A stretch of 34,812 nt of DNA, taken from contig NZ_BDHH01000033.1 of NCBI RefSeq assembly GCF_001748365.1, positions 1-34,812 of the forward strand, read 5' to 3'. The notes below the pieces were generated by a model. That model did not search any database, was not told where the DNA came from, and was given only the letters and a program-made list of their open reading frames with translations. Position numbers and translations under genes: made by a program. This DNA comes from Fusibacter sp. 3D3 (GTDB taxonomy: Bacteria > Bacillota > Clostridia > Peptostreptococcales > Acidaminobacteraceae). This document shows, piece by piece, positions 17,045-25,005 of this stretch; positions within the stretch are counted from its first letter, which is position 1; every line of letters begins with the position of its first letter.

Positions 17045-17869
17045 TCAAAGGTTGTCTGTGGCTTCCTCGCATCTGAAAAGCCATTCTTTCACAAGCGCTT
17101 TAAACAAAATGGATTGTTCTGCCTCAAGACTATGCCCAGCCCTGTCAAGTGCCACATAAGTGCCTCTAGGATACTGATCCATAATGCCCCAAGCGTCTTT
17201 ATAACCCACACTCGTATCTTGTCTGCCATTTAAAAAAAGTGCTGGTTTTTTAAATACATCGTAAGCCAATGCTTCATCAAAGGTGAACCCATATCCTTCA
17301 TTCCTAAAACGCTCTAAAAAAACCATATCGGCCTTTAACAACCCCGGAATGACATAGGTTTTAAAATGTTGCCATGTTTGTTCATCTTGAACCACTGCTA
17401 TAGACTCGTACATTTCTCTTTCTTGATCTGATAATTGATCCAATAACGCTGGATTTTTTAAGAGGATTTCTTTAGGAGGCACTTCTCTTTTATACGCTTT
17501 GATCAATGGACATATAAAAAGCGCCCCCTCAATTTGATCTGACATGCTGTGAATTAAACCACGTGTTAAATACCCGCCATAGGACTCCCCAGCAACTAAA
17601 AAAGGTTCATTTCCAATTGTATCTTGTATAAACGATTTTAAAACTTCAAGCATGTCATCGGAATTTTTAATAGCCTCACCCCTCTCGGATAACCCCATCC
17701 CAGGTAAATCAACATAAATTCTCTTATAGTGACTTGCAGACTCAAAAACAGGTTCCATACACCCCACCATCAATCTGTGATCTGGTGTATAGCCATGAAT
17801 CATCAAAAAAGGTTTACCTTCTCCAATAATTTCATAATTGACTCTAATATCTTTCCATTTAAACCACAT
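17045..17869 (-). CDS. Alpha/beta hydrolase
   Basis: Seen: oxyanion region FLMIHGYTPD, nucleophile elbow GESYGG, acid in GRQDTSVG and catalytic His in RAGHSLE, i.e. a complete Ser-Asp-His triad; VDLPGMGLSE is the usual strand 4 motif. 274 residues with a helical cap between about 130 and 205. No signal peptide, so cytoplasmic. It lies 36 bp after the MarR gene in the same direction, so MarR probably controls it; this arrangement is common for esterases or lactonases acting on small lipophilic compounds. Substrate unknown. Confidence 0.9.
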   Translation of the reverse strand: MWFKWKDIRVNYEIIGEGKPFLMIHGYTPDHRLMVGCMEPVFESASHYKRIYVDLPGMGLSERGEAIKNSDDMLEVLKSFIQDTIGNEPFLVAGESYGGYLTRGLIHSMSDQIEGALFICPLIKAYKREVPPKEILLKNPALLDQLSDQEREMYESIAVVQDEQTWQHFKTYVIPGLLKADMVFLERFRNEGYGFTFDEALAYDVFKKPALFLNGRQDTSVGYKDAWGIMDQYPRGTYVALDRAGHSLEAEQSILFKALVKEWLFRCEEATDNL

Positions 17870-17905
17870 AATAACCCTCCTAATATAATTTGAACTCTGA
17901 AAAAA

Positions 17906-18328
17906 CTATAAATTTCGCATGACTTTTGTCAACAACACATCTAGGGTCTCTCTTTCTTTCTCACTTAAACAATTCAAAGGATCGTGTCTAACCATCGCTT
18001 CGGGTCCAGACGCACCTCTAAGGTCATTAAACTTCTGTGCCCCTAATTCAGTGATCTTGATAAAATACTGCTTCCCATTTTCGGGGTCCTTTTCTTTAAC
18101 AATCCACTTGTTTTTTTCCATGTTCTTGATAATAACACTTGCTGTGGGGCGATCGCAATAGAGCATATCCGCAATATGAGAAGGTAAGAGGTACTCCTTT
18201 TTCATTAACGCTCTTAAAACAAACTGCTGCTTAAGTGTAATCTTAAAAGGCACGAGGTCCTTTTGAAGTTTTCTTGTCCAGTTTAGATAGACGATGCCCA
18301 TTTTGGACATGAGATGTAGTTTTGACAT
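17906..18328 (-). CDS. MarR family transcriptional regulator
   Basis: Seen: 140 residues with a winged helix; the recognition helix is CDRPTASVIIKNMEKNKWI and the wing follows as VKEKDPENGKQYFIKIT, with long helices at each end for dimer formation. MarR proteins usually repress their own operon and release it on binding small phenolic or lipophilic ligands. A perfect 9-bp inverted repeat lies directly upstream. An AGGAGCA site precedes the ATG. Likely operon with the hydrolase. Confidence 0.93.
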   Translation of the reverse strand: MSKLHLMSKMGIVYLNWTRKLQKDLVPFKITLKQQFVLRALMKKEYLLPSHIADMLYCDRPTASVIIKNMEKNKWIVKEKDPENGKQYFIKITELGAQKFNDLRGASGPEAMVRHDPLNCLSEKERETLDVLLTKVMRNL

Positions 18329-18341
18329 ATTTGCTCCTTTT

Positions 18342-18363
18342 TATAGTTAGAATACTAACTATA
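18342..18363. promoter_or_regulatory. Palindrome upstream of marR (candidate operator)
   Basis: TATAGTTAG-AATA-CTAACTATA: perfect 9-bp arms, 13 bp before the marR start. A TTGACA on the minus strand (18391-18386) lies upstream with AT-rich -10 candidates between, so the palindrome sits at or just after the start of transcription. This is the usual layout of MarR autoregulation. Confidence 0.65.
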
Positions 18364-18426
18364 ATTTATATAAAAAAATGAACCTTGTCAAGTACACAAG
18401 ATTCATACCATACTATTACACAAGAT

Positions 18427-18455
18427 TTGACTGCAATTGTTTCTTGAATTATAAT
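18427..18455 (+). promoter_or_regulatory. Promoter of the broken HD-GYP gene
   Basis: TTGACT (18427-18432), 17-bp spacer, consensus TATAAT (18450-18455), then AAAGGAG before the ATG at 18481. The promoter and ribosome binding site are still near perfect although the gene is damaged. Confidence 0.7.
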
Positions 18456-18480
18456 TATATTTTAAAGGAGATGACTATAA

Positions 18481-19481
18481 ATGCGATTTAAACCAATTGA
18501 GTATTTAAAAGAAAATGAAGTTCTAGCAGAGAACATTGTCAACATATCCAATCAAATACTATTGCGAAAAAATGCGATTATGAATTCTACGAGCATCAAG
18601 CGTATCAAGGCATTGGGCTTTAAATCTCTATATGTTAAAAATCCTGATGAAGAAGATTTGCTTGAAGAAGAAATTAAGGACATTATAAATCCCGCCATTC
18701 GGAAAAAAGCAGTTTACGACGTTAAAGAATGTGTGGACACGTTTTTTTCGAGTATTTCCAAACAAAAACAACAACTTGTCTTTGGAGATTCTGGGCAAGC
18801 CTTAATCGACACACTCGATCAAGTATCGGAAAGTCTCATCGATGAAATATTGGGATCTCAAGATTTGACCATTTCCATTATGGACATCAAATCCGAAAGC
18901 TATTATTTATACGAACACGCTATTAATACCGCTGTTTTGGCTATTATGTTAGGGGCAAAAATAGGTCTCAACATGAATGATTTGAGGAATATTGCCATTG
19001 CCTCCATGCTCATCAATATTGGCTATAAAAATATGCCTAAGGAAATATATGCACATTCAGACAACATCATGAGCGTTTAAACGGGTCTGGATACCCTAGT
19101 GGTTTGATGGGATCTGAAATTCATCCACATGCCAAAATTGTAATGCTTGCCGATGTTTACGATGCCATGACATCTGACCGAGATTATCGACTTGCACATC
19201 CCCATCATGAAGTTGTCGAATACATTATGGGCTCTGCGGGAACACTCTTTGATTTTGATCTTGCAGGTACATTTTGCAGATGTATTATATTATACCCCGC
19301 GGGTTCATATGTCTTGCTCTCAAATGGCTTAAAAGCTGTTATACTCAAAAATCATCCAGCGCACCCCCTTCGTCCCATTGTTAGAACTTTTAAAAATGGA
19401 AAACTCAATGGTGGCGCTGACGGTTATATCGATTTACTTGAAACACATAATTTGACCATTCAAAAATTGATCTATGATTGA
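18481..19481 (+). pseudogene. HD-GYP domain phosphodiesterase, broken by internal deletion and frameshift
   Basis: Seen: the first frame (18481-19080) carries an N-terminal DUF3391-like region and the first half of an HD-GYP domain (YEHAINTAVLAIMLG). A second frame, readable from about 19062, continues with QHHERLNGSGYPSGL and VMLADVYDAMTSDRDYR to a stop at 19481. The hinge between IYAHS and QHHER lacks about 55 residues and shifts the frame. In addition the metal-binding HD pair is replaced: MLINIGYKNMPKEI where the family has LLHDIG. The product could not degrade cyclic di-GMP. This is therefore a decaying gene, and the N-terminal 199-residue piece might still be made because the promoter is intact. 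Confidence 0.85.
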
Positions 19482-19505
19482 TCACAGCTTTAATCTATAC
19501 GCAAG

Positions 19506-19551
19506 AGGACCTTCTCATGCAGAATTATCAATTCTATCATGAGAAGGTCCT
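19506..19551. terminator. Bidirectional terminator between convergent genes
   Basis: AGGACCTTCTCATG pairs perfectly with CATGAGAAGGTCCT, and the loop contains a second short stem (AGAATT/AATTCT). T-rich sequence follows on the plus strand. It separates the broken HD-GYP gene from the ATP-grasp gene. Confidence 0.75.
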
Positions 19552-19565
19552 TCCTTTTGCCTAAA

Positions 19566-20897
19566 TTAGATTGCGCTCGCAACGATTGACGATAGCGAGA
19601 AGCCATCATTTAAATCGGATATAACCGCATTAAATCCTGCGCGGGTAAAAATACCCTTCATCTTTTCATTGTAGACAAAGACCCCCGTAATGTTGTTATA
19701 ATCAGCCACTTCAAAAGTATCATTTCCTGAAAAGTCCAAATTTCGATTCACAGATTTAGGGCAAAATTCCTGAATAATATAACCTTCATCCGATGCCTTT
19801 TCTAACATTTCTGACCACGTCTTACGATCATACTCTTTACCTGCATATACCCCTTTTGATGCATAGAAGTCAATGGGCTTAATGATATATTGGTCTTTAT
19901 GCTCTATAAATTTTTCAAATGAATCTGCTTTGTTTAGGGCGCTTGTATATGGAATATGCGCATCAATATAGTCGAGATCCTCCTTAGAAAAATATTTTCT
20001 CACTAATGGATGATGAAGTGCTTCAAAATATTTTTTAGTATGGACAATTTGAGATTTAATAGAGCCAATAATACAGGTTTTATTGGCTTTAATCCCATTA
20101 ATGAGAGGCATTAGATCATCATAGTGCTCCATTAAATCCCTTGTGACCAATCTTCTGTAGATGATATCCACCTTCTCACGGTTATAATAAAGCGTGCCCT
20201 CTACCTCCGTGAGTTCGTCCGGACTGACAATCTGACATCTAAAGCCATTTGCGTTAAAACACTTTTTAAAAGCCTCAAATTCATGTGGGGACCCTTTAGA
20301 CATATAATCCATGATGATAAGATGCGGTTTTTTCGAACGTTCTCCACCATTTTGTACATATTCTTCGTAAATGCTTTTAACCTCATCCACCCAAGATTGA
20401 TAGAGTTCATATCTCTTGACCTGATGGTTTTCTTTGAATTTATTTAGAACATAAGTGTTGATCAATACATCCGTAAGTGGCATTTCCTCGTTCATTGCCG
20501 AAGTGCCATCTGTGTTGAGTTCGCAAAATTTATAACTGCCGTCTTCATAATAAAAAAAATCAAATCTACCCATTGGCACTTTGGCTTTAAAGCGATGTGG
20601 CAAAAGAACGAGCTCTTCTAGTCGGGGGTCAAATCCCCAAACACGTCTCACTTCTGGATGATTAAAATAAATGTCTATAGACTTATTGACAATGTCAAAT
20701 ATCCGTTTTGTCATGGTTTCAAATCTGAGAACATCTTCTTCTGAATATACCGCTGGAAAATACAAATAAGGCAATTGCTTTCCCTTGTACACTACATCTG
20801 AATGACCCACGGCTTCATATGATTTTTTGTAGTCTTCATCCACAATTGCTCTATGCGCACTCGCAAGAGCAACAAGTTCTTCATTGTATTTGAACAT
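19566..20897 (-). CDS. Circularly permuted ATP-grasp ligase (glutathionylspermidine synthase-like)
   Basis: Expected to form an amide bond using ATP. Seen: MGRFDFFYYEDGSYKFCELN with CELNTDGTSAMNE, matching the metal/substrate segment of glutathionylspermidine synthase-like ATP-grasp proteins, and a C-terminal nucleotide-binding region with YIIKPIDFYASKGVYAG and EGYIIQEF. The order (acid motif first, Lys/Gly-rich motif later) is that of the permuted fold. 443 residues. AGGAGG precedes the ATG, and the gene overlaps the glutamate-cysteine ligase gene by 17 bp, so both are translated together. By context it would extend gamma-glutamylcysteine, with glycine (glutathione) or another amine. The acceptor is unknown; the classical GshB fold is not what is seen here. 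Confidence 0.75.
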   Translation of the reverse strand: MFKYNEELVALASAHRAIVDEDYKKSYEAVGHSDVVYKGKQLPYLYFPAVYSEEDVLRFETMTKRIFDIVNKSIDIYFNHPEVRRVWGFDPRLEELVLLPHRFKAKVPMGRFDFFYYEDGSYKFCELNTDGTSAMNEEMPLTDVLINTYVLNKFKENHQVKRYELYQSWVDEVKSIYEEYVQNGGERSKKPHLIIMDYMSKGSPHEFEAFKKCFNANGFRCQIVSPDELTEVEGTLYYNREKVDIIYRRLVTRDLMEHYDDLMPLINGIKANKTCIIGSIKSQIVHTKKYFEALHHPLVRKYFSKEDLDYIDAHIPYTSALNKADSFEKFIEHKDQYIIKPIDFYASKGVYAGKEYDRKTWSEMLEKASDEGYIIQEFCPKSVNRNLDFSGNDTFEVADYNNITGVFVYNEKMKGIFTRAGFNAVISDLNDGFSLSSIVASAI

Positions 20898-22185
20898 GCT
20901 CTCCTCCTGTTGTGATCACTTTTTTAAATAAAGCTTGATCTTCTAAATAGATCTTTTTGAGATACTCTGAGTAGGATTCATACTTTTGAATCATTTCTTG
21001 AAAGTACATTAAGATCTCCATCTCATCAGAATCCAATCCATTTGTTGCATCTAAAATCAGCATTCCAATAAAATCATCACAAGTCATCGACAGGTGTAGA
21101 CATCCCATCTCAAATGAATAGCTTTCTTTAATTTGGTCATTTAATTTTAAAACACCATCGTCATCCATATTTAGACTCAGCTTATAGTATTTATCTAGGT
21201 TGTCTGTATTATAGAAAATACCTTTAATAAGGGCAGGTACCGCAAGACTGTAAGGGAGCGGTAAAGCATCTGCTACTCTAATTTCTAAAAATTGCTTTAC
21301 TCTAACATCGGGGAACACCATTGTGGATGCATGAACCAACTGAACCTTACTCAATGGTTTATCGTGATCGAGATCGGCAACCGTTTGATGATCTGTCAAA
21401 TAAGACTGATCACCCTCGATCATCAGAATTGGTTCTGAATTGAGGATGTAGTCGCTATAAGCGTCGTAGTCAAATTGCTGATCCATAGCCCCTTTTGGCA
21501 TTTTACATCTATTGATATCCGTATGGTCCCAAATTCGGACCCTTAAATTTTTAGCCGCATACACTGCGCCCTCAAATATAGGTGAAGCATCAAATAAACG
21601 CGAAATAAATGGTGCTAAAAAGTTGGCCACTCGATACTTTTTAATAAAGTCTTTTTCGTCTTCATAATCAATTGACACTTGTGTTGAAGCCGTTCCCTTC
21701 ATCATATTTCTTGCAAAATTGCCGCGCTTATGAAGTTCGTCATACATGAATTGATACCTTTTTTTAGGTAACAACGGTAATGTTTCGATCTTCGTTTTAG
21801 GGTGATAACCCAGAGAAATCAACATTTGATCATCACTTAGGAGCGCATCAATTTCATTTCTCACACTCAAATATTCGACTTCAATATCATGAATACGTTC
21901 AAAAGGTTTTATACTGATTTCAACCTGTCCACCGGGTTCAAACGATACCATGTTGCCCGCTTTAACCGCATTAAAGATGTCATCTCCCTCACTGTACTGT
22001 ACTTCCCATCCCGTTGAAACCAACTGATTCATTAACTGCTTTTGCCCATTTTCTTCAAAATATTCATAACTTCTCAAATCCGTCTTGGATATTAAAAAGT
22101 GCTCAAATTCAACACCTATTTTTTTACCCGCTTTTTCGCCCGACTTAAAATAGTCTTTTAAAATTGTTTTACTTGATTTCATCAT
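20881..22185 (-). CDS. Glutamate-cysteine ligase, GCS2/plant-type family
   Basis: Joins glutamate to cysteine (or a related amine) using ATP. Seen: IGVEFEHFLI near residue 25 and FEPGGQVEISIKP near 95, the two active-site signatures of the GCS2 family (plant and alphaproteobacterial GshA, EgtA), then MMKGTASTQVSIDYEDE and FLEIRVADALPLPY. 434 residues from the chosen start. Start at 22185 has AAGGA 5 bp upstream; the open frame runs to 22221 without a site. It lies 32 bp after the TetR stop and overlaps the ATP-grasp gene, giving a regulator-ligase-ligase operon. The reaction is inferred from family; EgtA-like or other gamma-glutamyl ligases share these motifs. Confidence 0.85.
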   Translation of the reverse strand: MMKSSKTILKDYFKSGEKAGKKIGVEFEHFLISKTDLRSYEYFEENGQKQLMNQLVSTGWEVQYSEGDDIFNAVKAGNMVSFEPGGQVEISIKPFERIHDIEVEYLSVRNEIDALLSDDQMLISLGYHPKTKIETLPLLPKKRYQFMYDELHKRGNFARNMMKGTASTQVSIDYEDEKDFIKKYRVANFLAPFISRLFDASPIFEGAVYAAKNLRVRIWDHTDINRCKMPKGAMDQQFDYDAYSDYILNSEPILMIEGDQSYLTDHQTVADLDHDKPLSKVQLVHASTMVFPDVRVKQFLEIRVADALPLPYSLAVPALIKGIFYNTDNLDKYYKLSLNMDDDGVLKLNDQIKESYSFEMGCLHLSMTCDDFIGMLILDATNGLDSDEMEILMYFQEMIQKYESYSEYLKKIYLEDQALFKKVITTGGEHVQIQ

Positions 22186-22217
22186 TAGTGTCCTTATCCT
22201 ATAATTTTTATTTATGA

Positions 22218-22817
22218 TCATTGGTTATAACAGATTTTGACTTGATTAATTTTAACAGCATCCCAAGCGACATCACAGGCTTTATTGACGCCATATTCAC
22301 ACAACTTCGTTCCGCAACAGAGGTTACGCTTGGCAAGTTGAGAGGCAGGATAAAATGTAAAAGCAAACAGAATTTCATCTGAAATATCTTTTATGACCTT
22401 TCTTTCTTTCCCAATTTTAAAGAGTTCATAGATTTTAGAAAAGTAACACATGCCATAATCGGTATGGTAATCTTTTGAAAAAGGAGAATTCGTAAACTGC
22501 ATAATATAGTCAAATTCTCTATGATAAGCTAAACAGTAGTGGTAGTAGTTTAGCCATATTTTTTTATACGCTGCCTCAATACAGTCATCCAAATTCACTT
22601 CAGCAAGTACATATACACTCATTTCTTTCCTTATTTTAAGGTAAAGCTTACTTATTAAATCCTCCTTATTCTCAAAGTAAATGTATATGGTTGCTGGCGA
22701 TACGCCTGCCGTTTTCGCAATTTTAGCAATAGATGCATTTGCAAACCCGTCTGACATGAAATGTTCCATTGAAGCATTTAAAATAGAATCGTATTTTTTC
22801 TCATCTTTTATTCTCAT
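22218..22817 (-). CDS. TetR family regulator with Cys-rich C-terminus
   Basis: Seen: N-terminal HTH (ASIAKIAKTAGVSPATIYIYF) at about residues 23-45 and a helical ligand domain. Eight cysteines occur, five of them in the last ~35 residues (NLCCGTKLC, KACDVA, KICYNQ), which is unusual for TetR and suggests a redox- or metal-sensing end. The start is taken at 22817; the ATG at 22838 is inside the operator. From the promoter positions the mRNA would begin at or next to this ATG, so it may be leaderless, and no ribosome binding site is seen. It is the first gene of the operon with the two ligases and likely controls it and itself. Confidence 0.85.
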   Translation of the reverse strand: MRIKDEKKYDSILNASMEHFMSDGFANASIAKIAKTAGVSPATIYIYFENKEDLISKLYLKIRKEMSVYVLAEVNLDDCIEAAYKKIWLNYYHYCLAYHREFDYIMQFTNSPFSKDYHTDYGMCYFSKIYELFKIGKERKVIKDISDEILFAFTFYPASQLAKRNLCCGTKLCEYGVNKACDVAWDAVKINQVKICYNQ

Positions 22818-22823
22818 AATTAT

Positions 22824-22852
22824 ATAATAAATGATCATTCATTTATCGTCAA
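22824..22852 (-). promoter_or_regulatory. tetR operon promoter
   Basis: On the minus strand: TTGACG (22852-22847), a 17-bp spacer, TATTAT (22829-22824). The spacer is exactly one arm of the inverted repeat at 22830-22846. The expected transcription start falls on the ATG at 22817. Confidence 0.65.
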
Positions 22853-22871
22853 TAATAAATGAATGATCATT
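22830..22871. promoter_or_regulatory. Long inverted repeat, TetR operator candidate
   Basis: AATGATCATTCATTTAT (22830-22846) and ATAAATGAATGATCATT (22855-22871) are perfect 17-bp complements with an 8-bp gap. Each arm also contains the 10-bp palindrome AATGATCATT, so two dimers could bind, one between the -35 and -10 boxes and one upstream of the -35 box. Confidence 0.75.
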
Positions 22872-22914
22872 CTTTTATTTTTTTATAATTGTCTCTAAAT
22901 TTTCATGCACACCC

Positions 22915-22944
22915 TTGACAACTCTTTTACGATTGTGTTATTAT
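22915..22944 (+). promoter_or_regulatory. Promoter of the glycine riboswitch transcript
   Basis: Consensus TTGACA (22915-22920), an 18-bp spacer, TATTAT (22939-22944). The leader runs about 315 nt to the ACT-domain gene. Confidence 0.7.
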
Positions 22945-23024
22945 TCATCTTAATTTAATAGGCTCGGATGAAGATCGTGGAATTGTGAAATAAGTCATCT
23001 TATTTTATAAAACCGTTGTTGGAC

Positions 23025-23105
23025 GAACCTCTGGAGAGACTCTTTATGAGCGCCGAAGGGGAAAGCTGTTTACAGTGAAACTCTCAGGTACAAGGGACAG
23101 AGGCA
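23025..23105 (+). ncRNA. Glycine riboswitch aptamer
   Basis: Seen: CTGGAGAGAC, then GCGCCGAAGGGGAAA, then GAAACTCTCAGG and GGGACAGAGG, which are the conserved blocks of the glycine aptamer in order and spacing. P1 is CCTCTG (23028-23033) with CAGAGG (23098-23103). Only one full aptamer is present. Sequence after it (about 23104-23170, GCAGATGC through GATGTGC with an inner hairpin) could form the ghost aptamer typical of single-aptamer versions. The 5' leader before it holds only a small AAATAAG/CTTATTT hairpin. Confidence 0.92.
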
Positions 23106-23174
23106 GATGCATTAATCTTCTTTTATGCAAAATTTGAAATTTTGTATAGAGTTGAATTAGTGATGTGCTTAAAT

Positions 23175-23208
23175 TCTCCAGAGGCTAATTTGAATTAGCC
23201 TCTTTTTT
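23175..23208 (+). terminator. Riboswitch-controlled terminator
   Basis: GAGGCTAA and TTAGCCTC (23181-23202) form a stem followed by six T. The bases TCTCCAGAGG (23175-23184), which include the GAGG of this stem, are perfectly complementary to CCTCTGGAGA (23028-23037) in the 5' strand of the aptamer. Aptamer P1 and this antiterminator are mutually exclusive, so glycine binding should free the terminator: an OFF switch. Confidence 0.75.
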
Positions 23209-23265
23209 ATAGTCAAAAATTTAATTTTATAATCAAGAAATCAACCAAAAGTTGGAGGGCAAAAA

Positions 23266-23535
23266 ATGAATGCATATGTTTCAGTAATGGGTATGGATAA
23301 AAAAGGCATTATCAAAGCGGTAGCCACTGTACTTTCAGATAATGGCGTCAATATTCTTGATATCAATCAAACCATTGTCAGGGGGTGCTTTACAATGGTC
23401 ATGTTTGTCGATTTGAGTGATTTAACAACAGATTTAGCGGGTTTGAAAGCGAACTTGGCTATCCCTGCAGATGCTATGAATTTGAGAATAAAAGTCCAAC
23501 ATGACGCTATTTTTTCAGCTATGCACACGGTGTAA
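23266..23535 (+). CDS. ACT domain protein, UPF0237 family
   Basis: Seen: an 89-residue single ACT domain ([32 protein letters not shown]), as in the regulatory half of GcvR-like proteins. ACT domains bind amino acids. Family members are regularly paired with UPF0210 proteins, as here, with 17 bp between the genes. TTGGAGGG precedes the ATG. It is controlled by the glycine riboswitch upstream, which makes glycine, or an amino acid linked to it, a good candidate ligand (inference). No DNA-binding domain is present, so it more likely modulates its partner than transcription. Confidence 0.9.
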   Translation: MNAYVSVMGMDKKGIIKAVATVLSDNGVNILDINQTIVRGCFTMVMFVDLSDLTTDLAGLKANLAIPADAMNLRIKVQHDAIFSAMHTV

Positions 23536-23552
23536 ATAATAAAGGAGGTCAC

Positions 23553-24911
23553 ATGAATAATTTCAACAATATTTTAGAAACCATTAATATGATTGAAAGA
23601 GACAAACTTGATATTCGAACCATTACAATGGGCATTTCTCTTTTGGATTGCTGCGATACAAATGGTGAAATTGCACGTCAAAAAATTTACAAGAAAATCA
23701 CGACACTCGCTAAAGACCTTGTTAAGGTTGGCGAGGATATAGAAGAAAAATACGGTATTCCCATTATCAATAAACGCATCTCTGTAACCCCTATTGCAAT
23801 GATTGCACAAGCATGTGACGATGAAGATTATGTCGCTTTTGCCCAAACGCTTGATGCCGCTGCCAAAGCGGTTGGTGTCAATTTCATTGGTGGCTTCTCC
23901 GCTTTGGTCCAAAAAGGCTATACAAAAGGCGATAAGATTCTGATCGAATCCATCCCTAGAGCTCTTGCTGTTACAGATCGCGTATGCAGTTCCGTCAATG
24001 TAGGTTCTACTAAAGCTGGAATCAATATGGACGCCGTTAGAGACCTCGGCCGCATTATCAAAGAAACTGCAGCACTCACAAAAGATCACGAGAGTATTGG
24101 ATGTGCCAAGCTCGTGGTGTTTGCAAATGCAGTAGATGACAATCCTTTTATGGCAGGTGCCTTTCACGGGGTTACAGAAGCTGAATGTGTCATCCATGTT
24201 GGCATTAGCGGTCCTGGTGTGGTAAAAGTAGCGCTTGAAAAAGTAAAAGGACAGCCCTTTGATGTGGTAGCTGAAACGATTAAAAAAACTGCTTTTAAAA
24301 TTACACGTGTGGGCCAACTCGTTGCAAATGAAGCTTCAGAGAAACTGGGTGTTCCATTTGGCATCATTGATTTATCTCTAGCACCTACACCTGCTGTAGG
24401 CGACAGTGTTGCAAGAATTCTTGAGGAAATAGGACTTGAGGTTTGTGGCTGTCATGGTACAACTGCTGCACTCGCTATGCTCAACGATGCCGTTAAAAAA
24501 GGCGGTGTTATGGCATCCTCACATGTAGGGGGGTTAAGTGGGGCCTTCGTGCCAGTAAGTGAAGATGAAGGTATGATTGCTGCCGTTAAAATGGGGGCTC
24601 TTACCATTGATAAGTTAGAAGCTATGACCTGTGTCTGCTCAGTGGGACTTGATATGATCGCTGTTCCTGGGGATACGCCAGCCAGTACGATCTCTGCTAT
24701 AATTGCTGATGAAGCCGCTATTGGCGTCATTAACAATAAAACGACTGGTGTCAGAATCATACCCGTCGTTGGAAAGTCACTTGGCGATGAAGCTGAATTT
24801 GGAGGTTTATTGGGTACAGGCCCCATTATGAAAGTGAATCCATTCTCCAGTGAGGCCTTTATCGCAAGAGGAGGTAGAATTCCCGCACCTATTCACAGTT
24901 TTAAAAACTAA
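23553..24911 (+). CDS. UPF0210 (DUF711, PFL-like) protein
   Basis: Seen: 452 residues with the family's conserved blocks: [14 protein letters not shown] at the N-terminus, [53 protein letters not shown], and [18 protein letters not shown]. The fold resembles the pyruvate formate-lyase/ribonucleotide reductase barrel, but no catalytic glycyl-radical motif was seen, and no enzymatic activity is established for the family as far as I know. AAAGGAGG precedes the ATG. The gene is co-transcribed with the ACT protein behind a glycine riboswitch, so it probably acts in glycine, serine or threonine handling; an OFF switch would fit a step that supplies glycine. Confidence 0.9.
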   Translation: MNNFNNILETINMIERDKLDIRTITMGISLLDCCDTNGEIARQKIYKKITTLAKDLVKVGEDIEEKYGIPIINKRISVTPIAMIAQACDDEDYVAFAQTLDAAAKAVGVNFIGGFSALVQKGYTKGDKILIESIPRALAVTDRVCSSVNVGSTKAGINMDAVRDLGRIIKETAALTKDHESIGCAKLVVFANAVDDNPFMAGAFHGVTEAECVIHVGISGPGVVKVALEKVKGQPFDVVAETIKKTAFKITRVGQLVANEASEKLGVPFGIIDLSLAPTPAVGDSVARILEEIGLEVCGCHGTTAALAMLNDAVKKGGVMASSHVGGLSGAFVPVSEDEGMIAAVKMGALTIDKLEAMTCVCSVGLDMIAVPGDTPASTISAIIADEAAIGVINNKTTGVRIIPVVGKSLGDEAEFGGLLGTGPIMKVNPFSSEAFIARGGRIPAPIHSFKN

Positions 24912-24939
24912 AAACCCAGCCACAAAGAGTTAAAAAAAA

Positions 24940-24978
24940 GACTAGAACAAATCTTTATCGACTTGTTCTAGTCTCTTT
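24940..24978. terminator. Terminator after the UPF0210 gene
   Basis: GACTAGAACAA pairs perfectly with TTGTTCTAGTC around a 12-nt loop, followed by TCTTT; an A-rich run precedes it, so it may also work for the convergent small membrane gene. Confidence 0.8.
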
Positions 24979-25005
24979 CAGTTAAGGTGTATTTTCGCAC
25001 CAATT

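Noticed and set aside
23574-24317. 247-codon frame opposite the UPF0210 gene
   Set aside because: Antisense shadow; the plus strand has clear family motifs and a ribosome binding site, while this frame has an implausible composition rich in Cys, Asn and Phe.
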